From Camarhynchus parvulus (lineage: Eukaryota; Chordata; Aves; Passeriformes; Thraupidae), in NCBI RefSeq assembly GCF_901933205.1, contig NC_044591.1:4375501-4439500 (forward strand): DNA of 64,000 bases, in the 5' to 3' direction. The notes below the pieces were generated by a model. It made no database searches, had not been told where the DNA came from, and was given only the letters and a program-made list of their open reading frames with translations. Shown here piece after piece: positions 51,601-62,960 of this stretch. The translations under genes and the position numbers were made by a program. Every line of letters starts with the position of its first letter. The first letter of the stretch is position 1.

Positions 51601-54600
51601 CTCCTGGGCAGGTGACTGTGTGACAGAACAGGCTCTGGGGAGCATGTGGGGCTCTTAGGGCATCATTGGTTTCCAGATAGTCTCTCCTGCTGGTATAAAT
51701 TGGCTGAACAGAGCTGCAGGGAGGTAAAAATTGGCAGTAGATTTTATAAAAATGAAAATGGATGGTTTCCACTCACTCCTGTCTCTGCTTGTGCAGGTCA
51801 CCCATGTGAGGAGATCCCAGGGCAGCTGCCATCCCATTCCTGCATTGTCACTGCACCAGACAGCACTGTCACCACCCCAGGTGGCGGGGGGTACTCCCTG
51901 AACACTCCTGGTGGTGAGTTCTCTGGGGCCTGGCCTGTCCCGCTGTGGGTTGAGGTGGGCAGGGTCTCTGCTGCTGCAGTGCCAGCTGTGGGTCAGCTGC
52001 CCCTCTGGTGCTCCCCTTTCCAGCCCTGCAGTATTGCAGAGCTCTTGGGGGCTGCAGTACCTGGGGGGTCCTTCCTTGGTGCCACGGTGGTCTCTCCCCA
52101 CAGGCAGGAGGACGGCGTGGGCACGGAGGCTGGTGGATGTGGACAATGAGCTGGAGGCTGCGCTGCGCAGTCGCCGGCCAGAAGTGAGCCTGGCCCCCTG
52201 GTCACCCTCAGTGAGGCCATGTCCACCCACTGGCTGCACCACGTGGCACTGGTGTGGCTGCACGAGGGTGCTGGTGGCAGCAGGGCATGTGGTCACACCC
52301 CTGTGGTGTCTCCAGGCTTATGGTTCCTTCCCTCTGGGCAGGGCTGGCCAGAGCAGCGTGCCTGGGACCTGCAGGTCATCAACTCCTACCGGGATCACAT
52401 CAAGGGAGAGAGCATCTACCAGATGCTCAGCCAGGCCATCACAGCCACCCGCACTGTCCACGCTGTGCTGGGGACAGCTGAGTTCTTTGAGTTCGCCCTG
52501 AAGAACCCCTACAGCGTCCAGCACACTGTGACCATCGAGGTCGACCACCCTGAGCTCAGGTGGGGGCTCCCCTGTGTGCATGGGGAGATGCCAGGGTGGT
52601 GCCAGCTCCCTGCCAGTCCTCACCAGCACCTCTGCTGCTCGCTGCCCCAGTGTCATCCTGGACCCGAGGGAGTGGCGCCACTTCAAGGAGCTGACCAAGA
52701 GTGTTACACCGGTGGAAGAGGATATGTTCCACCTCCGTGAGGACCTCAAGCCTCAGGTCTACCTGCGCCCCAGTGAGACTGTCCACATCCCCTTCAAATA
52801 CCAGACCTTCTCTGCAGACCCTGCTGTGGTTGCAGCACAGGTAGGCTGTTCTGAGCTGTTTTGAGCTGTTCCCAGTACAGAATGTTCTCTTTGGCTGTGG
52901 TTACCATTGCAGAGCAGGCTGGAACAGCCATGGGGAACAGCAGCAGCTGCAGAGATGCTGCACCCTGAAGGAATTCACTGTTTCACCCTGCAGGGGCCGG
53001 CTGGGCTGGGCACTGGTGCCAATGACAAAGCTCACTCCTTTGGGAAGAATGGGGCCAAGCAGACAAAGCTCATCCAGGTTAGGGAGCCATGTGAAACACT
53101 GCTTGAGGGGCTGCATGGGAGGAGCAGAATCACTGGAAAACCCCAGCCCTCTCCTGCTGGTCCCCGGGACAGGTCTCTTTCCAGGTGAGCAGGGGGAAGC
53201 CCATTGCACTCCTGCGGGTGAAGGTGGAGCCCCAGCCCCATGTGGTGGACCAGACCTTTCGCTTCTACCACCCAGAGCTCACCTTCCTGAAGAAAACCAT
53301 TCGGCTGCCTCCCTGGCACACCCTCCCTGGTGAGTCTGTGGCATGCCTGGCAGGGCTTGGGCTCTTCCTTGTTAGCCATCATGCATGGTTCATGGAGCCT
53401 TTCTGGAGGCACAGCAGCATCCAGAGAGCACATTGCTGGTTCCTCATGCCTTCAGAGCCCTGGGCTCCTCACTTGCTCTCCATTCATCTTTCTCTGTTAA
53501 CTTCAACCTGAATTCCCTACATCTGCACACCCATGTGGTTTGTTGGTAGTCAAGCTTGAGGGATTCTGTGTGCAGCTGTGTGGGGCACAGGAAGAGGAAA
53601 GGCTGAAGGTGATTTCCTTGGTCTCTTGTCCACAGGCACACCAGTGGGGGTGCCGGGAGGGCAGCCTGAGATGTTCGTTCGCTGCAGCGACCCCGACATC
53701 ATTTGTGAAACCAAATCCTTGGTATGCTACACTTGGGCATCGCTGTTCCTCGTGTCCTCCTCCTGCAGATTGTTTGGGTTGGCAGAGAGCTGCTGATGTG
53801 GGTGCAGCCACAGAGCATCCCTGTGTACCAGCACGTGGCAGTGACACTGTGGCAGCAACGAAGCTGGAATTGCTTTTTATTCCCAATTAAAAGGAGCTGT
53901 GTTGTTTTGGCGGGGGAGGCTGAGCATTGCCCCTTATCGCATCATGCAGCAGCCTGTACTTGCTTGTTCTTTTGAGCAAGTACCAGATGATTCAGATGCT
54001 GGGGAAAAGCAGCCTTTTGTTGGGTTTTCTGCTGCTTGGGGTATCCACAGCCATTTGCAGCGGGTGGGTGGACTGTGTGTCCTTGGGGTGCACAGCAAAG
54101 CCTGTCCCTGCTGAAGGGTGCTAGAGTAGAGGGGCAGCTCCATGCCCAGCCCTGCACCATCCCACTCCCTCCTGAAACAGGAGGCTCTCCTGGGCTGGCT
54201 CCACAGCAGGAAGAGGTGGAAGGGAAAAATAAACTTGGGCATGTCCATGCAAATGGCAACGAGGGATAGTTGCTAATTGCTGTTGCGGAAAAGCGTTAGT
54301 ATGGTAATTGGATTAGGGCTTGTTAGAAAACTTGTGGAAAATTTGCCAAAATTTGATTACAGATACAGACCTGGAATGTGATAGTCATTTGTATCCTCTT
54401 TTGTAATTAAAAATACTGGGAGAGCTCAGCCAAGCTGTATAATAACTTAATAACGTAATTTAACGAGGTACCGAAAGCATCTGCTTTCATAAGGGAGTTG
54501 ATGGTAGCTCCCCCATTAATGGGAAGACACCCCTGGGGTCCTCATTAGCTGGTCAACTGCTGGGACAATGCTCTGTTGTCTATGCAGGGGCCTGGTGAGC

Positions 54601-56893
54601 CACAGGACATCTTTCTCAAAGTCGCCGGAGGACCAAGCCCGCAGATCAAAAAATTCTTTGTTGCTATTTATACGTAAGTAGCAGGACCCCAGAAGGGTGG
54701 GGGACGTTGACTCCCGTGGTGTGTGACGAGCCCTGTCCGTCTGTCTGTGCACAGGGACGCCTGGCTGGCAGCACCTATCCAGATCTGGCAGTTCTACCTG
54801 CACTCTCTGCAGCGCCTGGACGTCGCCTGCACGGCCGGGCAGCTGACGCGCCTCTCCCTGCTGCTGCGCGGCACCGCGGCCCCACGGAGGGTGCGGGCCT
54901 TCACCTCCCACCCCCAGGAGCTGGAGGTAACCCCCGTGGTGGGCTGGGCTGGCCTGGGTCAGCGCAGAGAAACCCCCTCCAGAAAGCAAAAGGCAACCCA
55001 CATGGAGCTGTGAACAACTGAGAGCCGTAAAGCGTTTGTGATAATTATCTTTTGATTAGAGTTGTCATGTGTAGGATCATTGGCGCGAAACCCCGGAGGG
55101 CAAATTATCTGCGTTAATGAGACTGTCTGAAGACTCTCAATTTCTTTAGAATTCGTTCGTCCATAATTGGAAATGTGAATAATAAAAGGCAGAAAAACTC
55201 CATAGCTGTCCTGTAAAGGAAAGGCAAAGGCTCCTCAGGCAAAGCCTGTGTGGTGCAACCCTTGGGCTGGGGAGGCCCTGGGTGTTCCTGAGTGGCTCTT
55301 GTCCTTCCTGACATGAATTAGTCCCAGAGTATTCCTGGGGCTGGGAGGTATGGCATTCAATAGTGATGGAATAGGGGTACAGATTTTTAAGAGCAATTGG
55401 GTCTAATTGATGCTCCAAGCTGGACTTTTCAGGGCTGTGATCAGCCGTGGTGGGTGGCTGTACCTCCAGGTGTTGTTCCACAGGTGGATCCGAACGGTGC
55501 CTTCCTCCTCCCCGCCAATGGCATTCAGGACCTGTACATCGGTGTGAGGCCACGGCGGGCTGGCAGCAAGTTCATCTACCTTAACCTGGTGGATGTGGAG
55601 TCCCACCAGCTGGTGTCCTCCTGGCTGCTCTGCCTGTCCTGCAGGCAGCCTCTCATCTCCAAGGTACGGCAGCTCTCGCCATGCGAAACGTAGTGATGGC
55701 GCCGGATCAGTGGTCTCAGTTCAGCCCATAACCTGAGGCTGTCTCCTGCTTCTTCCTCTCTTTCCATCTGTGGTTTTTTTGGCACTTGCCATTATAAACA
55801 CACATTTAGCCCTTGGGGTACTTGAATAATCTCACTGAAGCCCCTGGTAGAATGTCTTTTAGGCTGTTTTGGAGGCAGCCCCACGCTGAGGAGCGGCAGC
55901 TCGGAAGTATTCCCAGTTGTGAAATTAGAGCTGCGGCATGCTGCTTTCGATTAGTGCTGTGCTGGCAGAGGCCTTGCCTCAAAGACAGAAAATTAGATTT
56001 CCTGGCTAATGTGTTCCTTCTAAAAATGTTTTCCTGAACCTCTTGGTACTGGGAAAGGTTCAGATTGGCATTTACACCAATGTCCCATTGTCCTGCCACA
56101 TGCTGCTTGTGCTATGAGGTGTTAAGAGAATCAGAGTAGTTGGGGCTGGAAGGGGCTGTTCAGGGTCATCAAGTTCATGTAGTTATCTGAGTACCACAGC
56201 TCTTCCTGGGAATGAGAAGAAGCTGGCTAGTCTCTACTGCTCTCCCAGCCCTACGAGTCCTTTGCACTCGTAATTAATTGTTGCTTCTTTTGATCAAAGG
56301 TGGGTTCTTTCCATTGGCTGGCAGAGCAGATGTGAGGTGTGGGAGAGGAGGGCAGTGTGTGGGAGGCAATTGTCTGTGGTGGGTTTGGGGAGTGCCCGTT
56401 GTTACTGCTGCCCACCCTGCCATCTGGGCCCCTGCTTGCTCCCACAGGCCTTTGAGATCTGTCTGCCTGCGGGAGGTGGGAAAGGCTGCAACAAACGCAT
56501 CACCTACACCAACCCCTACACCTCACCCCGGCTCTACTTCCTGTGCACCAACCGCCCTGACCTGCTGCAGTTCAGGGAGGACTCCTTCGAGGTATGTCCT
56601 GCTGCCAGCACTCCCCCCTTGTCTCCTCATCTGGCCAGACCGGGTGATGCTGGCTGGGTGCTGGCTGTGAGGACCACCCTGGCTGGGGGACGGTGGACAC
56701 ATGAAGGGACCTGGCCAGATCCTGCTGCCTCCTCCAGCTCTCTGTCCTGCAGGTGGCTGGAGGGGAGGTGTACACCATTGGCCTGCGCTTCGCCCCGAGC
56801 CAGACTGTGGGGGAGGAGGAGATCCTGATCCACATCAATGACCACGAGGACAAGAACGAGGAGACCTTCTGCGTGAAGGTCCTGTACCAATAA
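37917..56893 (+). CDS. NPHP4: NPHP4, nephrocystin-4
   Basis: Ciliary transition-zone scaffold that partners nephrocystin-1 and RPGRIP1-family proteins; human mutations cause nephronophthisis. Coding exons: 37917-38054, 38883-39014, 40728-40900, 41206-41270, 41547-41702, 42479-42615, 43298-43464, 43547-43673, 45071-45244, 45366-45495, 47712-47758, 48453-48643, 48744-48935, 49510-49694, 49936-50096, 50792-50972, 51797-51913, 52104-52183, 52342-52559, 52651-52840, 52994-53077, 53173-53329, 53636-53721, 54588-54673, 54755-54926, 55484-55663, 56448-56591, 56753-56893. Total 4,011 nt, 1,336 residues plus stop TAA (56891-56893). All 28 exons join in phase. The human protein is about 1,426 residues; the shortfall lies mainly in disordered linkers. 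Start [10 protein letters not shown] aligns with human MNDWHRIF. Confidence 0.95.
38127..38440 (-). mobile_element. CR1 LINE 3' fragment
   Basis: Reads like the reverse complement of a chicken repeat 1 tail: ATGGAATAGTTTGGGTTGG, then GAACACTTCCAGGGATGG, then CCTGTGCCAGTGCCTCACCA. It lies in NPHP4 intron 2. Substitutions against the remembered consensus indicate an old copy. Confidence 0.9.
41703..41765 (+). repeat. (CCCTTTT)n pyrimidine microsatellite
   Basis: Repeats of CCCTTTT and CCCTTT beginning just inside the intron after NPHP4 exon 41547-41702. Confidence 0.9.
42628..42813 (+). mobile_element. CR1 LINE 3' fragment
   Basis: Plus-oriented CR1 end: GAGGGTGGTGAAACCCTGG, TTGCCCAGAGAAACTGTGG, CATCCCTGGAAGTGTCCAAG, finishing with the degenerate 8-bp tail TGATTCCATCATTCT. 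It starts 13 bp after the exon 42479-42615 donor. Confidence 0.9.
43298..48935 (+). CDS. NPHP4: NPHP4 central exons with divergent proline-rich linker
   Basis: Seven exons. Conserved segments are [68 protein letters not shown] and [12 protein letters not shown]. The 47-nt exon 47712-47758 ([15 protein letters not shown]) is supported by phase and flanking match only, so it is the least secure. Human sequence here is longer, consistent with loss of linker residues. Confidence 0.87.
49510..53329 (+). CDS. NPHP4: NPHP4 exons: second half, beta-rich region
   Basis: Nine exons. Conserved segments are [114 protein letters not shown] and [20 protein letters not shown]. About 40 residues present in human before DLQVI are absent. 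The exon at 52342 was placed using the CCTCTGGGCAG acceptor, because using the earlier CTCCAG would break the frame. Confidence 0.9.
50431..50714 (-). mobile_element. Probable solo LTR in an NPHP4 intron
   Basis: A 284-bp block from TGTTGCAATA to GGGCGACA with imperfect inverted ends (TGTTGC against GCGACA), a TATA-like TATTTATAG (plus strand, 50513-50521) and no coding content. On the minus strand it reads like an LTR I associate with songbirds. A clear target-site duplication was not found, so boundaries are approximate. No retroviral genes are present. Confidence 0.55.
53636..56893 (+). CDS. NPHP4: NPHP4 C-terminal exons
   Basis: Six exons encoding the best conserved part: [105 protein letters not shown] and [40 protein letters not shown] read in pieces across exons. 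The repeated beta-strand character fits the Ig-like or MSP-type folds proposed for nephrocystin-4. Confidence 0.95.
54280..54500. promoter_or_regulatory. Candidate conserved noncoding element in NPHP4 intron
   Basis: AT-rich, non-repetitive stretch inside a GC-rich gene with several homeodomain-type cores (GTAATTGGATTAG, TGTAATTAAAAATA, CCATTAATGG). Inference from composition only. Confidence 0.35.
55015..55210. promoter_or_regulatory. Candidate conserved noncoding element in NPHP4 intron
   Basis: Unique AT-rich segment with TGATAATTATCTTTTGATT, GCGTTAATGAGAC and TCCATAATTGGAAATG, and an E2F-like GGCGCGAAA at about 55082. Inference from composition only. Confidence 0.35.
56127..56205 (-). 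mobile_element. Degraded CR1 fragment
   Basis: AGAATCAGAGTAGTTGGGGC followed by GGTCATCAAGTTCATGTAG resembles the reverse-oriented end of a CR1 subfamily. Short and diverged. Confidence 0.55.
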
Positions 56894-57300
56894 GGCCTCC
56901 TGCCTGTCACTGCAAAGCTGCAAGTTCCTGTGCCAGCCCACACCACCTCGGGGGTGGCTGTGTCTGTCTGAGGATGCTCATGACCCCCATGCCCTGGCTG
57001 TCACCTTGCCAGCCTGGGGGGTGTCTCTGTCAGTGGGATCCCCGGGCATTGCCATGAGTGCTGGTGGTGCCACGTGGCTCCATCTGCACAAATTGCGACG
57101 AGTGGATGTGTTTGTTACGGCACTTTGTGACTGCAAGATCTGTATTTTTGTTAGGCATGATGATATTTTAGGCACTTTTAATCTTTTTTTAACTTAAAAA
57201 GTTTGCAGATTTGATTCTGCAAAATATTTTTAAAATATTTTATATTCAGCGGTGAGTTTTGTACACACTAAGACAGTTTTACGGGTGTTTTTGATACATT
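56894..57300 (+). other. NPHP4: NPHP4 3'UTR (extent uncertain)
   Basis: Follows the TAA stop and becomes AT-rich after 57100. No canonical AATAAA was seen nearby. ATTAAA at 57679-57684 is one possible signal, so the UTR may extend further. Confidence 0.45.
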
Positions 57301-58589
57301 TTACTCATCCTTGATGCATAAAAATTGCTGTGCACAACTGTCAGAGTGTGGCAGCATTTTCTTCCTGAGAAGATGGAAATCCTCAGCATCCCTGTCCTGT
57401 GGAGATGAGTCCTGGAGGTCCCCTGCATCACCCGCATCCCCTGGAGCAGCATCCTGGGGGTCAGGGCAGGGACCATAAATGAGACTGGGAGGGTAGGGCA
57501 GCCCACCAGCTCTGGGAATGCTGCCTCACTCTCCACAGGCCCGAGGCTGGTGGATTAGTGGTCCTGATAAAGTCGGGTGCCGAGTTCCTCTGCCTCCCTC
57601 GCACTGATAGGAAATGACAGCTCATATTTTAGAAATGATTATACTGTCTGCAGCACAGAGAGGCCCCGAAGTTGGGTTATTAAAGTAGATTAGCTGAATA
57701 ATTTTTATTACATTTTCACACAACGATATTTCTTGAGGCTTATGAATGAGCTGGGGCTGTACCTGCAGCACAGGCAGCTCGAGTGGTGAATGATGTGCCA
57801 GCATTCAGGGGATGCCAGCACAGGGACTTGAGCTGAACTGGTGCTTGAGTGGTGCTGCCTGCTCCCCCGCAGCACATGCCTGTGGCCCAAAATCTACAGA
57901 ACTGTCATTAAGAAAAGCTGATAAAACTTTCCCCGTAGGAAATGCAAATGCTTTGTGACCCAGCTGCTTGGCATTATGGCCACGGCTCTTGGAATTGCTG
58001 CTGCTGCTGCCTCTCAAACTCAAGTGTGGGGCAACTTCTTGGGTTCCCACTTCTTAATGAAGTCATCCCTGCTAATGACAATGAACTCGAGCACCCGTGC
58101 CTGGCATGCAGCTCGGTGTGCTCTTCCCATTTGCATTCATGTCAGGAGGGAAACTGGATTCCAGTAATGACAAAATTAATTTGCCCTAAAAGCCTCGGTT
58201 TGTGTCTCATCACTGAGGTGTGCAGGGAGGGGAGGGATTGAAAAGTTCTTTCCATGGATTGAGTAATTCTCAGGGGTGTTGTCCCTCTTGGAGCAGATGC
58301 AGATGAGACCTTTTGGGGACTGGAGTGTCACTGCCTTGGCAAAGGCATTGCTGGAATGGCAGCAGAGGAGTAAGGAAGGACAGAAGGGAGACCTGGCCCC
58401 AGCATCCGGGCCAGGGAGGGGCAACTAAAAATCTGCAACTAGCAATGAGAAAATAGGGTAAAAAAAAGGCAAACCAGCATTGGAATTGGGGATGAAGCTC
58501 CTGCAGCAGCTGAGGGCCCTTGGGAAACTGGCTCTCAGGATGCCCAAGCCTCAGCAGGGTCTGCCGCCGGCCCAAACTTTTAAACCCAG

Positions 58590-58780
58590 CTTGTTTTCCC
58601 CATTATGAGGAGGAAATTACGACTGCCTGAGAACCCTCTAATTAAACAAAGCCTCACCATAATATTTGCTGGGAGCTCGCCAGCCCTGTAATATGACATT
58701 ACCGGGCATCTTTATTAGCTGAAATGAGTATTTAGCGCCTCTGCCAAACCAAAAGCTGATTGAGGCGCATGGAAGCAGCA
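58590..58780. promoter_or_regulatory. Candidate enhancer-like AT-rich island
   Basis: Dense short motifs with TAAT cores (CTCTAATTAAAC), CATAATATTTGC, TATTAGCTGAAATGAG and AAAAGCTGATTGAGG in unique sequence within the gene-free interval. Confidence 0.35.
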
Positions 58781-61289
58781 CGGCAGCATCCAGCAAAGGC
58801 TCCTGCAACCTGCTGGTGAGGCAGCATCACTCTGGGAGGCTTTCCACTGAGACAAACCCTTTCTTGGTTATTTCCATGTCACCCAAATCCAGCCCAGCAG
58901 CCCCAGCGTGGGAGTTTGGGAGGTTTATTCCCTGTTTTTTCTCCCTCTTGTCTTCTGAAAGCGCGTCACCGACTTGATAAAACCTGATTTAATGGTTACA
59001 AAATTCAGAGATAAAGCTGCTCTTAATGGATTTCTTTAAGATCAAGGCTGTCAAATAGGAGGCTCAGACTCCTTTCTACAGTGAGAGCGACTGTATTAAG
59101 TGCACTCAATCACACCCAGGCGAAGGTTCCCTAAGTGAGACACTGGCTGGAGGAAATGCATTTTATTAGTGTCTCCGGGGAAAGGAGTCTGGCAGGAGCT
59201 ATGAGGAGCCTCTGAGCTGCAGTGGCTGAGCTCCTGTTCAGCTGCAATATATGGGATATGGAGGATTTTGCAAAGCACACCCTCACTCCCTGGCTGGTCC
59301 CACAGAGAGGAGGGTGATGGGTGCCATGGTGACATCGAAGGAGCTGGCTTGGGGGAGAAAAATCCCCAGGGAAGGATGCTCACCTGGGGATGGTGCTCAC
59401 AAAACACATCTCAAAATCACTCTGTGGAACTCTGCTCCTGCAGGGTCTGATGGAGAGTGGGGCATCCAAGGGGGTGATGCTCAGAGGCTTTTGGAGGTGT
59501 CAGGTGGAACTCACCCTAGCTGAAGGGAGGGGTGAAAGGAGAGGGGCCTTGGTAGCTCTGGGCAGACCAAAGCTTAAAACTCAGATTAGTTTTTCATAAC
59601 AATTCGCAGCTCTATAATGAGAAATTTGCAGCAGTTCTAAACTGCCGCTTGCTTTTAAATCATTTTCCGTCTTTCTGTCTCAGGCTTGACATTTGATGAT
59701 GAATTGAGTCTCTGTGTTCATTTACCCACTGATTTACTGTACGGAGGTGGGAAACCGCAGCCACCTTAGTGAAGGTCAACATGGAACATTTGCCTGTAAT
59801 TTCCAAATACTATTAAGGTTTTTAAATAAACATGTGGGTGCTGTATTCAACGAAAGCCCCTCTTGCAAGGCTGATGCTGCAGGGGATTCTTCTGGGTGCT
59901 GAGAACGGGTTTGTGGGAGCAAAAGCAAATCACTTAGCTCATCAGCATGAGGCCACATCAGACTGCACCCCAAATTCATGTTTAGAGAGCACTTGATTTT
60001 AGGTGCGCTGGCAGCTGCTCCTCATCTCCCAGCCCAGATTAGCATCAGGTTCTTGTCCTGCTTTCCTGTGGCTTGCCAAACGCTGCACTCACCCCTGGGA
60101 AGTTGGAGGGAGCTGCTCCATGGCTCCCCTGAGATGCTGGCTTTGTCCCCTGCTGCAGGAGCTGGCTGTTTGAGGCTGTGGATGTGTTTGGGGGGTGTGA
60201 GCAGGAGGTCTGGCTGCGCAAATGTCACGCAGATCTTATCTCAGGGGAAACATCCTTCAGTAATTACAGTAAATGAAAAGTCCTGGAAGCGAAGCCTTGG
60301 AGGCTGCAGCCTTCTGTTTATCTCCAAAGTATGTGTGGAGGGAGCTGGGAGCAGGAGGTGCTGGTGGCTGCAGTCCCTGTGGTGTGGGGATGGTGTCAGG
60401 GTTTGCCTTCACCTAGGGTGCAGGCAGCAGGATGCTCTGAGCTCTGCCTGCATCAGCCATCTGCCCCCTTGCTGCAAATTAATAAGCAAATTCAGAAAAA
60501 AAAAAAAAGAAAAAGTCTTTCTGTGGATAATTTGTGCACAGAAAAGAGGCCAAATGAATTAAATAAATCATTTGCTGCTACACTGCTCCCATTTGATTCC
60601 CTGCCTTTCACAGCAACTTTTTTCAAGCCTAATGGTATCAGATACCCTTTTGGCACCCATTTGCAGAGCCACAGGCCCCCCCTGCTGCTCCTTAATGCAG
60701 CTCATCTCCTGCCTATGGCTCCCAGGGCCTCTGCCAAATCAGCACTTCAAATTAAAGTCTTCCCCACCTCTCCCTGGTTTCCATGGAGATCCGAGTGGAT
60801 GCTCCCTTCCTTCCTCCTCTTGAGCCGATGGAGAGTCTCCTCCTGGGGACTGCCCTTGTGGGGCCTGGGAGTCTCTGAGCATCCAGCAGTTCTGCAACTG
60901 CCTTTGCCATGTGCAGCCACTGGCAGACCTGGTGGCTTCAGTCCTGGTGTGCTTGTGACCCCCTTCCACAGCGAAGCATCCCAGACATGCCAGGAACAGG
61001 TTCCCAGGATAAGTTTTCCTCCCATGTTGGAGCTGATCCCACCTGACTCCCCAAGGAGCTTGACCAGCAGAAACTCTTCTCTGGTGGGAATCAGCTCCAC
61101 AACTGAACGAGGACCAGGCTGGTTTGTTTGTAGCATCTTTATCTAAACTATGAGTAGACTTCTGTAGTCTGCACACAGATTTCCCAAGCACTGCCTGGAG
61201 CTGTTTGGCCAAGGCTGCTCCAGCAGTGGGAATGGTGGTGGGAATGCCCTTGCACGTGTAAGTGAATGGGCAAATAGCTGTGAGATCTA

Positions 61290-61440
61290 AGGAATGACAG
61301 TAATTATGGAACAAAATTATTATTAATGTACTAATTTACCTGGGAGCCAGGCTGTATGTAATTACACTCTGGGATCATGATAAGGTTAATGCATTTACCT
61401 TCCTAGGTATTTATACACACTTGGAATTGTTCTCTCTGTG
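61290..61440. promoter_or_regulatory. Candidate enhancer-like AT-rich island
   Basis: Clustered TAAT/ATTA cores (CAGTAATTATGG, TTATTATTAATG, TGTAATTACACT) in non-repetitive sequence. Inference from composition. Confidence 0.3.
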
Positions 61441-62669
61441 AGGACCACATGTGCATGTTCCTGGCCACGTGGGTCTGGCAGCTGAAGGGGGCATGGGGAG
61501 GTTTGTTTCTCTTTGCTAAAATTGCTCACAGTGGGGTTTGGGACAGCAGCAACCCCAGCTCTGTGGCCCTGGGGAATCCCATGGGATGCTCACCAGAGGG
61601 GATGGATTCTGCTGCTTCCCAGAGTCTCTTGAATCGTGGCCATGCAAATTCTCTGTGGTGTGTATAGCTGAGGGAAACTGTCCTGGGGGCTACCAGCATC
61701 TGGCATTTGGCTGCCTGGAAATCCTCCCAATCTTCAGGCTCAGCAGTGCTGCAGTAGCCACCCAGGCAGAGGAACCAGCAAATCCAACCTGTTTGTGCTT
61801 AACAAATCAGAACTTCGCAAACACCTCCGAAACTTTCCAATACTGCCAAAAAGCCTCCACCTGTGAGGATGCTGTTCTCTATGCCCTGTCCACGTGTGTC
61901 CTTTGGCAGTCGCTGCTCAACCCTCTGTGGACAGGGGTGCCCCAGAAATGCCAGGCTGGAGCAGAGCTGCTCACCCACATGGCAGTGGGTGGGACAGCCT
62001 GGGGGCTGCTGCCATGGCGCTGAGCATCGCTTTGGCACGGGTGTGAATACGGAACAAGCAGGGCGGGATCGGACAGACCTCGGAGTCTCCCTCCTCAGGG
62101 ATGTTCTGGCTTCTCCCCAGCGCCTCGGGAGCTCCCTGCCCTGCTCCAGCCCACCTTTATTAATGTCACAGTGGGAAATGTCAGCAGGGTTTGCTGAGCA
62201 TCCCACGGCACTCAGCCCGTGCGCGTGGAGCCGCTCGCTCGCGGGCCAGTTGCGCGCGGCCATCGAATGTCACCGGGGATATTTCTCCTGGTGTCACATG
62301 GGGAGGACAGCAGCAAGATGTGGAAGGTCAGCGCAGCCCTAAAAATACGTCTCTGCCTGTGCACAGCTGTATTTTTGGATTCTTCAGTGTCCAACAGACA
62401 AACTGCTGGTGAAAGGCCGGAGAGGCCAGGGCACAAGTGAGGGAAAGGTTTAATAAGGTTACAGGAGGCCTTGAGGACCCCTTGGCTTGGCCTTTTGCTG
62501 ATTTATAGGGAAATAATGTGTGAGTGGCTCAAGGGAGCCCAAGGCTCCCTCTCCACTGCAGACCTCTGCAGCAGGAAGGTCAGAAAGGGAATTGCTGGAG
62601 AGAAGCTAATGAAGCCCAGCAACATCCCGAATATTTCTCCAGAAATCAATGCAAAGGATTATTCCTCTC

Positions 62670-62765
62670 TTTAGAAAAGGGGATAAGGCCAGGGACAAGG
62701 AAAGGAAAAGGGAACAAGAAGGGAAAGGGGATAGGGAGAGGAAGGAGAAAGGGAAGGGGATTCTG
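62670..62765. repeat. Polypurine tract
   Basis: Almost uninterrupted AAGGGAAAGGGG-type purines on the plus strand, ending just before the octamer-bearing island. Confidence 0.85.
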
Positions 62766-62779
62766 AGCTGCCTGTCAGG

Positions 62780-62960
62780 CCTGTTTAATTGCATCATGTA
62801 AACTCATTCTAACAACAAACATAAGTTTGAATTATGTGTGTTATTTTTGCAGACTGTTTGTGCATGGTTGCATTTCATCATGACAGAAGTGAGTTACGGC
62901 ATAGGGTTATGCAAATGAAGTACTTAATTAAGTAGGAGTCATACAAAATAAATTACAGCT
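62780..62960. promoter_or_regulatory. Candidate regulatory element with octamer motif
   Basis: Unique AT-rich segment containing a perfect octamer ATGCAAAT (62909-62916) beside TACTTAATTAAGTAGG, a palindromic homeodomain-type site. Confidence 0.4.

Noticed and set aside
52104..52341. Using the CTCCAG acceptor at about 52315 for the next NPHP4 exon
   Set aside because: It shifts the reading frame away from [11 protein letters not shown]. The GGGCAG acceptor at 52341 keeps frame and has a pyrimidine tract.
60331..61146. 271-codon plus-strand frame downstream of NPHP4
   Set aside because: Crosses a poly-A run (KKKKKRK), has no domain or signal pattern, and lies in sequence otherwise lacking exons. 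Length is within chance for GC-rich DNA.
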